Part shown: one piece after another, positions 1 to 9,493 of the stretch
Position numbering within the stretch: position 1 is the first letter of the stretch
Layout: every line of letters starts with the position of its first letter
DNA from: Carposina sasakii
Taxonomy: Eukaryota > Arthropoda > Insecta > Lepidoptera > Carposinidae
Length of the DNA stretch: 64,000 bases
Reading direction: 5' to 3'
Assembly (NCBI GenBank): GCA_014607495.2
Contig: CP053160.1
Location: 1,116,001-1,180,000, forward strand
Notes under the pieces: generated by a model
Told to the model about the DNA's origin: nothing
What the model saw: only the letters and a program-made list of their open reading frames with translations
Database searches by the model: none
Program-made: the position numbers and the translations under genes

Positions 1-251
1 TGATCAATGCGTCTTGTTACGATCGTAACATGAGCGTAACTAAAAATATTTTCTAGATATTGTAGGGGCCTGGGTTCTTAGACAATGTAGCATCGTTTGG
101 CATCGACATTCCTAAGATAACTCCCATTAAAGCGGTTGATATCATCACGTTACTTGACGAACGCACGTCAATGATTAACGAAGCAAATGTGTCGATGACA
201 AACCGCCATTGATTCGATGAAATAATTTTACTACGTCTAAAGAGAACCCAC

Positions 252-404
252 AGCCATGTTTACCCATAGCGGGGTCAGATTTAAAAGATCAGTGACAAGT
301 TGCTAGCTCATCGCTTGATCACCCCTAAATTCCTTAGTCATCTATTATGACATTCACGGAAGAAAGATGCAGCTGATGTATTCTAATAAAGCCCCGCATC
401 AGCA
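252..404 (-). repeat. Dispersed repeat B, copy 1
   Basis: This copy belongs to a family of about 12 in the window. The shared core, read on its forward strand, runs from a 'gctgatgcggggcttcac' motif through 'cagctgcatctc', 'gtcgactaagga' and 'gataagctagcaacttgtcac' to 'gctaaac..gactgcggga'. No coding potential is seen. The class is unknown; it could be a non-autonomous element or a LINE untranslated region. Confidence 0.6.
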
Positions 405-408
405 CAGA

Positions 409-683
409 ACACGATACACTTTGGAGAGTGTGCGTGGGAACTTCACAATACAGTTCCACCAGCCCCTTTTCACCATCGGGATACTAGACGCAGACTAGCG
501 TATCACCCTTATGTTGTTGATATCCCACCCATCCGCACCAAACGTTATGCTAACTCGTTTGTAATGCGAACGGCTAAGGAGTGGAATGCACTTCCTGCCG
601 ATGTATTTCCCGAGCACTACAACATTGGTCTCTTCAAAGTTAGAGTGAATAGGCACTTTCTAGGCAAAGATGTACCACCCTAG
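409..683 (+). pseudogene. LINE reverse-transcriptase ORF, C-terminal fragment
   Basis: A short open frame ends in TAG at 681-683 and reads through RTKRYANSFVMRTAKEWNAL and then LPADVFPEHYNIGLFKVRVNR. This is the typical extreme C-terminus of insect Jockey/CR1-type LINE polyproteins, downstream of the reverse transcriptase domain. Everything 5' of about codon FGECAWEL is missing and repeat B sits there instead, so this is a 5'-truncated dead copy. About 70 bp of 3' UTR ending in an A-rich stretch (741-754) follows. The exact clade cannot be fixed from so short a piece. Confidence 0.7.
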
Positions 684-762
684 GCCGCATCTTGCTTAAT
701 TAACATCAGGCACGATGGCGGTCAAATGTTTGCCTAGCTAATTATAAAAAAGTAAATATATA

Positions 763-1141
763 CAGGATGATTTTTGGTCGTCAACGTTCCCGAAAACTAC
801 GGAATCTCCTCATCATCACGATCATTTTTCTCCATGGAAGCATACCTGGGAAGTGTCTGGTTTTCAAAATATTAGGGTCCAAAGATGAGTAAATAGACTG
901 CGTTTTTCTGCATAAATGTACATAGACGCGCGTAGCAGGATTTTTTCACGAAAAATAATTAATATCTGTCTATAAAAAAACTAACATAAACACTAGACAC
1001 TATAAATTTCGCACGATCAAGGAATTTAAAATTTTTTTTCAAAAAAAAATTTTTTTTTCCCAGCATTTTTTTTGGCATAAACTTTATTTCATGTATAGAA
1101 TACGTACCCTTCGTTAAAGGTGGCCACAAAAAAACATCCTG
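763..1141. mobile_element. MITE family C, CAGGATG ends
   Basis: The 379-bp non-coding element starts CAGGATG and ends CATCCTG with TA on both sides (761-762 and 1142-1143). It is very AT-rich, with long A and T runs near 1030-1075. Related sequence lies at 24045-24393 and, inverted, inside 18282-18490. A TA target suggests a Tc1/mariner-like or similar helper, but the helper is not visible here. Confidence 0.6.
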
Positions 1142-1143
1142 TA

Positions 1144-1177
1144 TATACTTTTTTATAATTAGCTAGGCAAACATTTG
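1144..1177 (-). repeat. Inverted copy of the LINE tail
   Basis: This stretch is the reverse complement of the LINE 3' tail at 723-754 on the other side of MITE C. The MITE thus sits in the centre of an inverted repeat with arms of about 44 bp, differing only by a 4-nt insertion in the left arm (755-758). Confidence 0.75.
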
Positions 1178-1604
1178 GCAGTATAATAGTATAATATATA
1201 TATATATATATAGGAAAAGTAAAATTATCTACAAGTAAATAACTTTAACTCTACGTAAAGCTATGCCGTACCAATAGGCGGTTCGTCACAGCTCATGCCT
1301 GGCTAATATAGATAGTAATGGCAGTTTAAAGGACAGACAGACAGACAGACTAAGCTTCACAATTAAGTTTTAAGATGTACCGATTCAGATAAAGCACGTT
1401 TGCAAAAAGCACGTACAAATGAATGAGGGTCACGAGATGTCCTTGAGAAATAAGGGCATCCATGTCAGGTGGCAGCTATGCCACGAATGCTTTATATAAT
1501 CACGATATGGTATATAGTATTCCTATTGCTGCACTCGGAGAAAGATACGCCTAATGGCTTAGATTAATTATCTCTCAAAATTACCCATTAATATATATAG
1601 GTAC

Positions 1605-1735
1605 ATTACATACATATATATAATCACGCCTTTATCCCTTACGGGGTAGGCAGAGAGTACTATACCCTCAAAATTGGTCAGAAGTGGCACTATGTGGTTC
1701 TATCGGCCCTTGGTGCTCTGCCTACCCCGTAGTAT
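1605..1735. repeat. Small palindromic repeat F
   Basis: Perfect 16-bp inverted arms (1640-1655 and 1716-1731, TACGGGGTAGGCAGAG type) enclose about 60 bp. A second copy lies at 51551-51632 but is cut short after the left arm. No coding capacity. Confidence 0.6.
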
Positions 1736-1775
1736 CATTAATAAAATTAAATACGTTAATAACAAGTTTCAGTTC

Positions 1776-1985
1776 CTCTGCTGATGCGGGACTTCACTAG
1801 AATACATCAGCTGCATCTCTTTCATGTCGTAAGAGTCGACTAAGGAATTTATGCATTTAAGCGATAAGCTCTCAACTTTTTAGTGATCATTAACATCTGT
1901 CCCAGCTGTTCTAAACGTGACTGCGGGACCTTCTTTGTGATACCGCAGTTCTGGCTACCCCGTTTCAGGGGGTCATAGCCGTATG
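1776..1985 (+). repeat. Dispersed repeat B, copy 2
   Basis: This is one of the most complete copies. It contains the 'gctgatgcggga' start, the 'cagctgcatctctttc' block, 'gtcgactaaggaattt', 'gcgataagct', 'gactgcgggacc' and the end 'tggctaccccgttt'. Confidence 0.65.
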
Positions 1986-2685
1986 TGTGTGTATGTTACA
2001 AGTTTCATCGTCAGTTCATAGTTGTTTTATAAAACACTAGCGGCCGTCAACGGCTTCGCCCGCGTGAGAGTGCATTACTTCCCGTGCGCAGCCAGGGCGG
2101 GTCCCTAGTTATACATTATAAACCTTTCTCGTGAATCACTCTGTCTATTTAAAAAAAAACCGAATCAAAATCTTTTTGTGTTGGATAGTCCCTAGTTTAT
2201 CGAAAGGCTTTAGGCTCTAAGCATGCGACATAGGGACGGAATAAGAGGTCAAAATGCGGCAACTTTGCGACTTTGTGCGCTGCGTAAACGGTAAGTTATC
2301 GTATAATAAAATGACGTAGAAATGATAAATTTTGCGTCAAATACCTTTAATATTTTTAGAGGCAAAAAAAACTCCGGTTTATCTACTGAAGCGTGGGTAA
2401 ATAACACTGGCAGAACCGCCAGCTAAATTTTGAGAGATAGAAAATACCGTTCGGAGGAAAAGTTATTCACTTTTAAAAGGGATGTTAAGTATCTTTTGCT
2501 AAACTGATTTAAATTTAAACACGTGCTTACGTGGACTGTTCATTTAGTGGCTTGTCAAGATGGTTGCGGAGAAAATCAGTAAAAAAAATAAAACAAAAAA
2601 TTTTTTATTCTATTTACAAAATAGGTTATAATAGATTTATATATTCGAAATTCGAAAGTATATAATATTTTTTTTTTTATATATA
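1986..2685. other. Non-coding stretch, nothing assigned
   Basis: The sequence is AT-rich with short random open frames. I see no splice-bounded exon, RNA gene or repeat match within the window. Confidence 0.5.
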
Positions 2686-2898
2686 TATAAACACATTGAC
2701 CTAGTCCCACACTAAGATCCCTAAAGTCTTGTATCGTGGGTACTAAGCAACGGTACATAAATACATAGATAACTATAAAAACATCCATGACTCGGAAACA
2801 TACATCGATATTCATCATATCAATGTTTGCACCTACCGGGATTCGAACCCAGGACCTATGGCGTCGCAGGCAGGGCCACTACCAACTACACCAATCGG
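2686..2898 (-). mobile_element. tRNA-headed SINE S1, copy 1
   Basis: Read on the minus strand, the head (about 2825-2898) has a Pol III B box of GGGTTCGAATCCCGG type and an A-box-like segment. A body follows that is shared with 18991-19246: 'gagtcatggatgttt', 'accgttgcttagtac', 'gggatcttagtgtggga'. The head is tRNA-derived but is not a folded tRNA gene. An AT-rich tail reaches towards 2660. Confidence 0.75.
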
Positions 2899-3668
2899 CA
2901 ATATGCTTCTTTTTCTGGGAAATATCTCTCTCCGGGAAAATTCTGTCACCTTGTACAAATACCTACAAATGAAAAATAATGGTTAGGTTTCCTTTGACAA
3001 TAATAAGAAAACAATTCCTTTAGGTTCTATTACATTAAATAGAAATATTGTAAATAGTCTATTATAATGACTTACTTTACTTAACTATTTTACTAAGTAG
3101 GTACAATAACTACCTACCTGTGAAATAGAAATTTAAAAGAACGTCGTAGTCGATTTGCATACTACTATCGCCATCTAGTTTCAGCTAGCGACACTAGTTA
3201 TAATCTAGTCTAGACGCAGAACCTTTCCAGACATAATTCGAAGTTCGAACCTATCTAGTGCATCTCCGTGTGACCTGCCTGGAGGGCGCTACTGTTAATA
3301 TTTTCATAAGAGAAAGACAATTTATGGTGCTGTTATTGTCATTATGTTTAAAGAAAGACATCTTCTTTCTTCATCAAAAGCTAGTCCTACATAATATCAC
3401 TTAATAGAGTCATATAAAATATAAGCTTATCCAGCACAGTTAGTCGAAAATCAGTCAGTTATCATAATGATTTTATCTACAGTACCTAAGCTAAAATTTT
3501 ACGTATTAGGTTATTAGATTTACGTTAACCACGTACATTGAGATATTACATTTACATAATGGTCATTAAAAAAGTCACTTGTGGAATTAAATTGATGTTG
3601 CAACAGCCATTTCAAAAGTATTGACTTAAATGCTTTCGTTTGTTGCTCTTTAATATGTCCTGGAAGTC

Positions 3669-3671
<3 letters not shown>
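2899..3671. other. Non-coding stretch, nothing assigned
   Basis: Unassigned AT-rich sequence. No exon, repeat family member or RNA signal was recognised. Confidence 0.45.

Positions 3672-3754
<83 letters not shown>
3672..3754. repeat. (TA)n microsatellite
   Basis: About 83 bp of uninterrupted TA dinucleotide repeat lie directly left of the TA-flanked MITE E at 3764. Confidence 0.95.
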
Positions 3755-3758
<4 letters not shown>

Positions 3759-3763
3759 ATATA

Positions 3764-4136
3764 CTGGGTGTAAAAAGACAACTTTGTTCTTTTAATACCT
3801 CGTATTCTTTGTAACATCACGATCATTTTTTTCTATGGAAGCACTCCAGGGAAACCACGGATTTCCAAGAAATTGAGGTCCAAAGTTACTGAATATCAGT
3901 ATTTTTTTTAAATAAATCCATCTGAAAACAGTTAACAAACATTTTTTTAAAGACACTATATTAATATTTAAAAATGTTAGTTTTGTAGGTACATTTTTCA
4001 ATCGAATACATTGCTTGCAATAAAAAGAGTTTTTTTTTTTTTTCATTTCCCAGTGTTGGTTTCATAGAAAAAAATTATCATTACGTTACAAAGAATACGA
4101 GGTATTAAAATAACAACGTTGTCTTTTTACACCCTG
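3764..4136. mobile_element. Palindromic MITE family E, TA target
   Basis: The left end reads CTGGGTGTAAAAAGACAAC. The right end is its near-perfect inverse, GTTGTCTTTTTACACCCTG. TA lies on each side (3762-3763 and 4137-4138). The inverted arms continue through an 'aatacctcgtattctttgtaa' block. The interior shares 'catcacgatcattttt..atggaagca' with MITE C, so the two families are related. Confidence 0.75.
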
Positions 4137-6289
4137 TATGTACGAATACACATATTGTAGCAGTTTTTTTGTAAACATTGTCGTTTTGGGGATATGCCCT
4201 GAAGGCCAGACTTAATTTTGTGATAATTCTTTTTTTTTATTATTCCTATAAAAAAGTTACACAGATGGTTTAATAGTGCCATTAAATCTGTGAGGTTTCA
4301 ATTGGCACTAATTTTACTTAATACTAACTTAAAATTTACTTACATATCTAGTCTATCTGTACGGTACAGATATATGCAGTATGTGCCCTACCCAGATTAA
4401 TTTAATATTAATTAATATTACGGATGACCAGGCTCATCTCTTTTCGAAATTAAACAAACAAACAATACGAATTAACAACCTAATAAATGCGAAAAAGAAA
4501 AAACAAACCGCCATTCGTAATTTAAAACGTAATGACGTTCCATTTCGCGCAGGACAGAGAGCTCGAAAATTAAACACGCCGTGCTGTGTGCCAGTTAAAA
4601 TTATTTTTTCACTGCTTACTCGGCCCACTGTGTGTTTGCGCAAAAAAACCAAAAAGACACTAATACAAACACGCGAATCCATCATGCGAACAACAAAATA
4701 CGCACACATTAGCACATACTGCACAACACATTAAAGTCCTTAAACACAATACAAGTGCAAAAAGTATGCATTTTTACACCCACAAAGACAATGGACGCAC
4801 ACCTCGAGGAAAATTCGGTGTTCCTATAATCAAAAATTACGCATGTGTGCCTCGAATCATTCCCACGCGTACTTAATATGTTCACATGCTAGTTTCCAAC
4901 TTAAAAAGGTTGCTGCAATATCGACCTTAACAAGGCTGTTTAAAACTGAAATTAAAGTTGAGGAAGTTAATGATCGGGCTGCATTTCTGCGGCTGTGTGA
5001 GTGAGCGAATGACTCGTTTTATTCCTTTTTTTTTTAATTCACCGTTTAGTTCAATCTATTTATTGGTCGTTGATCTGTGTGCGTAAATTTCGCGTCATTA
5101 AAGGCGGTTTGACGGCCGTGTGCGCGCGAAAGTGCGTAGAAAAATGGTGGGAAATAATTATATGTAGTTTTATTTTAACCAGCATAAAGTTATTGGCGGT
5201 TAAGATAATGATACGGTGTCCAAAACGACAACAAAACTATTAGTTTCATTATGCGTTATTTCAGTAATTTTTACTTACATACTTAGTTGATATTTTAATA
5301 AAAAGACATTTTCTTTTGTTATACATAAGTATATGATTGTACTATTGTAGGTAGGTAATTTACCTTATGCACCCGAAACTAGTACACAAGCTAACAAAGG
5401 TGTATGACAATCTATATTCTTATCACTATTTTCTTCACGCGTGAATGGATGGAACAATTTTTATTTTTCTTTTTTTTTCGCTAATTCTTTTTAAAGGATC
5501 TTGTGAAAAATTTAACGCACATTACATAACGAAAGTCGTAGAAAGAGAAGACCGAAAATAGAAAAATTATATAACTGTCAGTCACTTGATTAACATAAAG
5601 TTAAGACAGGACATCGTCTTCCGGTCAACAGGCATTTTGATGAACGAACATACGAATAGAACGTCAAAGGTGTGTTTATCATTAATGGCGACTTTGACGT
5701 GAAAATATTTAAAAAGTTCATTTGGTTTGATGGCATGAGTACCTACATAATGGCAAAACGTGTTTTTCTACGTATTTTCTCAAATTTTCAAACGGGTCCC
5801 TTTTCAACATCATCTTTCTTGGGAAATAGTGACCACTGGGCCTTTCAACGATTTTTTTCAGTAATAATAGATACAAAAATGCACACATCCCAATGTTCCC
5901 AAAAATGGTTTATCTCCCTTATTTCCCTTATGACCATAGACTTTAACGTCGAAATAAAAATTGTGTAAGCAAACAAGCAGTGGTAGCAAACATTTTTCAA
6001 TAAAAAAAAAAATAATAGAGTTATCACTCATCACATAGCTTTGTGGATTTGTAGCTCAGATGTGCACATCTTATGCCTTGAGCATAAACTCCTTAGGTTA
6101 TATAAGAGTTACTACTATCGCCCCCACTCGATATAACCTTTTTTTATTAAAAACATATTTTTTTAAGTCAAGGGTGCAGAAATACCACACGACGCTACAT
6201 AATGAGATATAAGTAGTGTATATATTGTGATTTGTCTTTATCGGTGTTCTTAAGTTATTTTATTTTTTATCAATGTTATTCGTTTTTAT
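4137..6289. other. Non-coding stretch, nothing assigned
   Basis: The longest open frames here (for example at 4381-4734 and 5672-5968) are low-complexity, lack a recognisable domain and have competing frames on the other strand. I see no supported gene. Confidence 0.5.
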
Positions 6290-6299
6290 TGTACGGCCC

Positions 6300-6389
6300 T
6301 AAGTTTTTCTCCAGTAATTGGGTTAACTGGTAGAAAATGCTATATTGCATTAAGTTCGCCCATGTACCAAATTTTTTTCTGTGTACAAT
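6300..6389 (+). repeat. 3' end of an older repeat split by the Gypsy insertion
   Basis: The sequence 'gcattaagttcgcccatgta' followed by 'ctgtgtacaat' resembles the 3' end of a common insect retrotransposon tail. It continues at 15022 as 'caataaag'. Removing one copy of the target duplication restores an AATAAA hexamer, followed by a (TTA)n tract. Confidence 0.55.
6386..6389. repeat. Target-site duplication of Gypsy-1, left
   Basis: CAAT here matches CAAT at 15022-15025 on the other side of the element. Four bases is usual for Ty3/Gypsy integrases. Confidence 0.8.
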
Positions 6390-8101
6390 TGTCGCGTTGT
6401 TCAAAATTCCCGCGACATGGTGCCGTCGTTTTATTTCAAAAACGTTTTGGGCGTTGCCAGTCTAGCCGGAATTTCGTCTTTTTGGCACCAAGATTACCTT
6501 TTATGGTAATAAAATCTCTAAAATTTACGCCGGGCGGGGACATCAAAATATTAACCAATGGCAAGGCCATTCTAGGCTGAGGTCAATAACCGTGCGGCTC
6601 GGTACGTACAAGGCTGTTGCCTCGATCGCGCGGTCGCCAGCATTACCAAAGTTTGTCTCAGAGGATTAGGAACTATTTTGAAGCCTAAGTTAATTCCTCG
6701 TTCCTTACCTATTATAAATATTACTTTCTGCTGTTTTGCAACTCAAATAGTCGCCATAGTGCAACTCAATAATTTAATCTGTGATAAGTGTCGCCACTTC
6801 GAACTAGGTAAGTGAGTGAATATATATAGCTATATTTTATTTATTTATTTCGTGTAGCAATTATAGGTGCGTTGTAGCTTCGTTAAAATGTTTATATATT
6901 CTATGCTGTGCTAAATAGTGTTCTAGCACTTATCGTTGGTCTGGATTCTGGATAGCTACTGTATCTCATTAGCTGACCGTGTTATAGGTACCTAATTATA
7001 AATTGTATACTTAATTCTAATTCGCTATCCACGAATGCCATTATTTAATTGTTATTTTAGATTTTAGTTAGAATTCACTTAGTACTGCGACGGAATCTAG
7101 ATTATTTGACTACCTCACAATTTTAATATGACCGTTATTTTAGTGGAAGTCTTGATTTAAGTTCATATTTGTGTTTGGCCCTAAATATGAACGTATTTAA
7201 TTTAAATCAAAGGTACATAAGAAGGAATTATTATGTAATAATCCGGATTCCAAGGTACCAGCTACGCACCTATAACTACCCTCTTCTATAATATTATTCG
7301 TAATTATTGGTATATATTTATTTTATTCTGTATTTATATAATCTAATGTATTTTATATTATTGCGTATTATTTATTGTGTTTTTTTTCCAACGCCTATTC
7401 CGAATATTCAGATTGCAAATATTATTTGTAGTTACCTTCTACCTTTTTTCTTATTTTTTTTAAATTGCTAAATCTGAATATTCGGATTATTTTTTTTCTA
7501 CTCAGCTCCCTTTATTTTTTTTCCTTTGTAAATGTCTCTGCCAATCGGATAATATTAATTGTAATTGATTTGTTATTTGGAGACATTACCCGATTGGCAG
7601 ATTTGGAAAGAGGCACACCGCCTTACACCGGATCTGTTAAATTCCAGGTTCGGTGGCGATTTAGTCCGGATTTCGATTACGTCCGGATTAGGATTACGTC
7701 CGGATTTGAACGTCGTTCGGAATTGGATTTCGTTCGGAATTGGGTTTCATTCGGAATTGGATTTGGAGTATTCCAAGGATTGCCGAATATTCCACCGAGC
7801 TCCCTCACACCTGCCGAGCATTCCGTCGGACTTTACACATCGCTGCCTCGGCTGCTACCGTGGATACGCCTCTCCAAAGCTACGTGTTATTTTGTAAACA
7901 ATTTTAATATTTATCGGAGAAACCAGGATTAGTCACCCACGACCTGTTATCGCGTTACTTTAATAAATTAGTCTCGTGTTCATATATTGTTTTTTTATTT
8001 TAATCACTTAGTTTCACCGTATTTTTCTTTTGTTTTTAGATTCATTAACTGGACCTGTCCACTTCTTGCCTGTAATAGGGGAAGAAGGGGACAGCGTTTC
8101 A
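6390..8101 (+). repeat. Gypsy-1 5' LTR
   Basis: The 1712-bp repeat starts TGTCGCG and ends TTTCA. By eye it differs from the 3' LTR by one substitution (C at 7364, T at 14284) and by single-base changes in two T runs (near 7381 and 7491). It holds a poly(A) signal AATAAA at 7972-7977. Short imperfect direct repeats of about 18 bp built on CGGAATTGG lie near 7718-7765. A 15-bp inverted pair (7399-7413 and 7472-7486) is also present. Open frames within the LTR recur in the other copy only because the LTR is duplicated; none resembles a protein. Confidence 0.95.
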
Positions 8102-8102
8102 T

Positions 8103-8113
8103 TGGCGCCCACT
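8103..8113 (+). promoter_or_regulatory. Gypsy-1 primer-binding site
   Basis: TGGCGCCCA begins two bases after the LTR's terminal A. It is complementary to the last nine bases (TGGGCGCCA) of insect tRNA-Lys, and the match stops after nine bases. The primer identity is therefore tentative. Confidence 0.6.
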
Positions 8114-8548
8114 CGTTTTTATTATATAACATTGATCCTGGTTTCTAGGTGATTGGTGAGTCATATTTATTATCTTGTGTACTTTTTCAGCTTTGTGTAT
8201 TTTTTTTATTTCATAGCAGTAGTGCTCGCGGTCTGGCACGCCCGGTGAAATACTGCGACCCAATAGACTCCAACCCTTATTTTGGGGTTGTTGGAAGAAA
8301 TTGGGTACCCGTTATTTTCACAGGTCCGCATATTATATAAGTATTTTTATTCTTTATATATATATATTTATTTCTTCTGTTTCACTCACTACCTTTTTCA
8401 TTTAGCGAGTTATCCAGATATTGCGTTATTTTCAACGGATTTTATTTTTTGTACTACCTTCGGGGTGTTTTTTTTTTAATTTTTTAAATTTTTTTACATT
8501 CTCTTCTTCATATTTTTTAAATTTAAATAAAATTTTTATCAAATCAAG

Positions 8549-9493
8549 ATGTCGCGGCCTACAACCCCGATATTATATTTGTCACCGAATCCTTCGGCTG
8601 GTCCTTCATCACCTACATTACCTACGGTGAAGGATGAGCCGTGTGTCAAGTGCAATGACGTTGCACCTGCTATTACGGTGGTATGCGACCGCAATAATTT
8701 ATCCGAGCTCCTCAAGCTCAAGTTTAACGGGAAATCTTGTGTTCGGTCTTTCCTTATGCGACTCGAGGAGTTGCGTAAAGCGCGTGGTGTTGCGGACGAC
8801 CGTATTTTTAGAATGATGCCTGAACTACTTACTGATAACGCGTTACACTGGTTCCGCTCGGTGCGAGATTATATCTCCGATTGGTCGCAGTTAGTAGATT
8901 CTATGAAAGAGGAGTTCGATATTCCTAACTACGACTACAAGCTGCTTAAGGAGATTAGGGAGCGCACTCAGGGTAGGTCAGAGAGCATGTCGATATACAT
9001 TGCGATTATGCATGGCATGTTTAGTCGTTTGTCAAAACCTATTTCGGAAGAGGATAAATTGGAAATTTTACTTAATAATATTAGACCTTGCTATTCAAAT
9101 GTTTTAGCTACATCAACCGAGGTTAATTCAGTTATGCAATTGCGTACCATCTGCAAGAGGTACGAGACTGTTATGGCTCGTTCGGCGGATTTTGTGGAAC
9201 CGTCGACATCACTATTTTCGAAGGTTGCACCTGAATTTGCCTATGGTTATGACCAGTCTAGCAAGGGTCGTAGTAATTCTAATAATAATAACAATATTAA
9301 TAAATGTAATGCAATCAATTCATTAGGTTCCTCAAGAAAATTGAAATGTTTTAAATGCGGTTTAGACGGGTTTTCTATTTTAAATTGTCCTACTTGTGCA
9401 AAGACATTAGTATGCAGGGTATGTGGCGAAAAAGGTGTCGCCATTAGTAATTGTCCTAAATGTAAGGGTGTTGCGTCACAGTCAAAAAACTAG
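8549..9493 (+). CDS. gag: Gypsy-1 Gag (capsid/nucleocapsid)
   Basis: The 314-residue structural protein should form cytoplasmic particles and bind the element's RNA. The start ATG has A at -3. Residues about 50-225 hold a retrotransposon Gag capsid domain (LKLKFNGKSCVRSFL, then the NALHWFRSVRDY block). Two C-terminal zinc-binding motifs follow at about 267-283 and 290-307. Both read CX2CX9CX2C rather than the usual CX2CX4HX4C: the His position carries Phe in the first and Val in the second, and each has an added CPxC. A related Gag is encoded at 59949-61253. The stop TAG (9491-9493) directly follows the slippery heptamer. Confidence 0.9.
   Translation: MSRPTTPILYLSPNPSAGPSSPTLPTVKDEPCVKCNDVAPAITVVCDRNNLSELLKLKFNGKSCVRSFLMRLEELRKARGVADDRIFRMMPELLTDNALHWFRSVRDYISDWSQLVDSMKEEFDIPNYDYKLLKEIRERTQGRSESMSIYIAIMHGMFSRLSKPISEEDKLEILLNNIRPCYSNVLATSTEVNSVMQLRTICKRYETVMARSADFVEPSTSLFSKVAPEFAYGYDQSSKGRSNSNNNNNINKCNAINSLGSSRKLKCFKCGLDGFSILNCPTCAKTLVCRVCGEKGVAISNCPKCKGVASQSKN

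Noticed and set aside
2825..2898. tRNA gene on the minus strand
   Set aside because: It has a good B box but no complete cloverleaf. It continues into a body that recurs at 18991, 20068 and 56905, so it is a SINE head.
4381..4734. 117-residue open frame
   Set aside because: Low-complexity Lys/Asn-rich translation of AT-rich DNA, with an equally long frame on the opposite strand and no domain.
7465..7932. 155-residue open frame, also seen at 14490-14852
   Set aside because: It occurs twice only because it lies in the Gypsy-1 LTR. Two frames overlap, and the repeats of the LTR explain its pattern.
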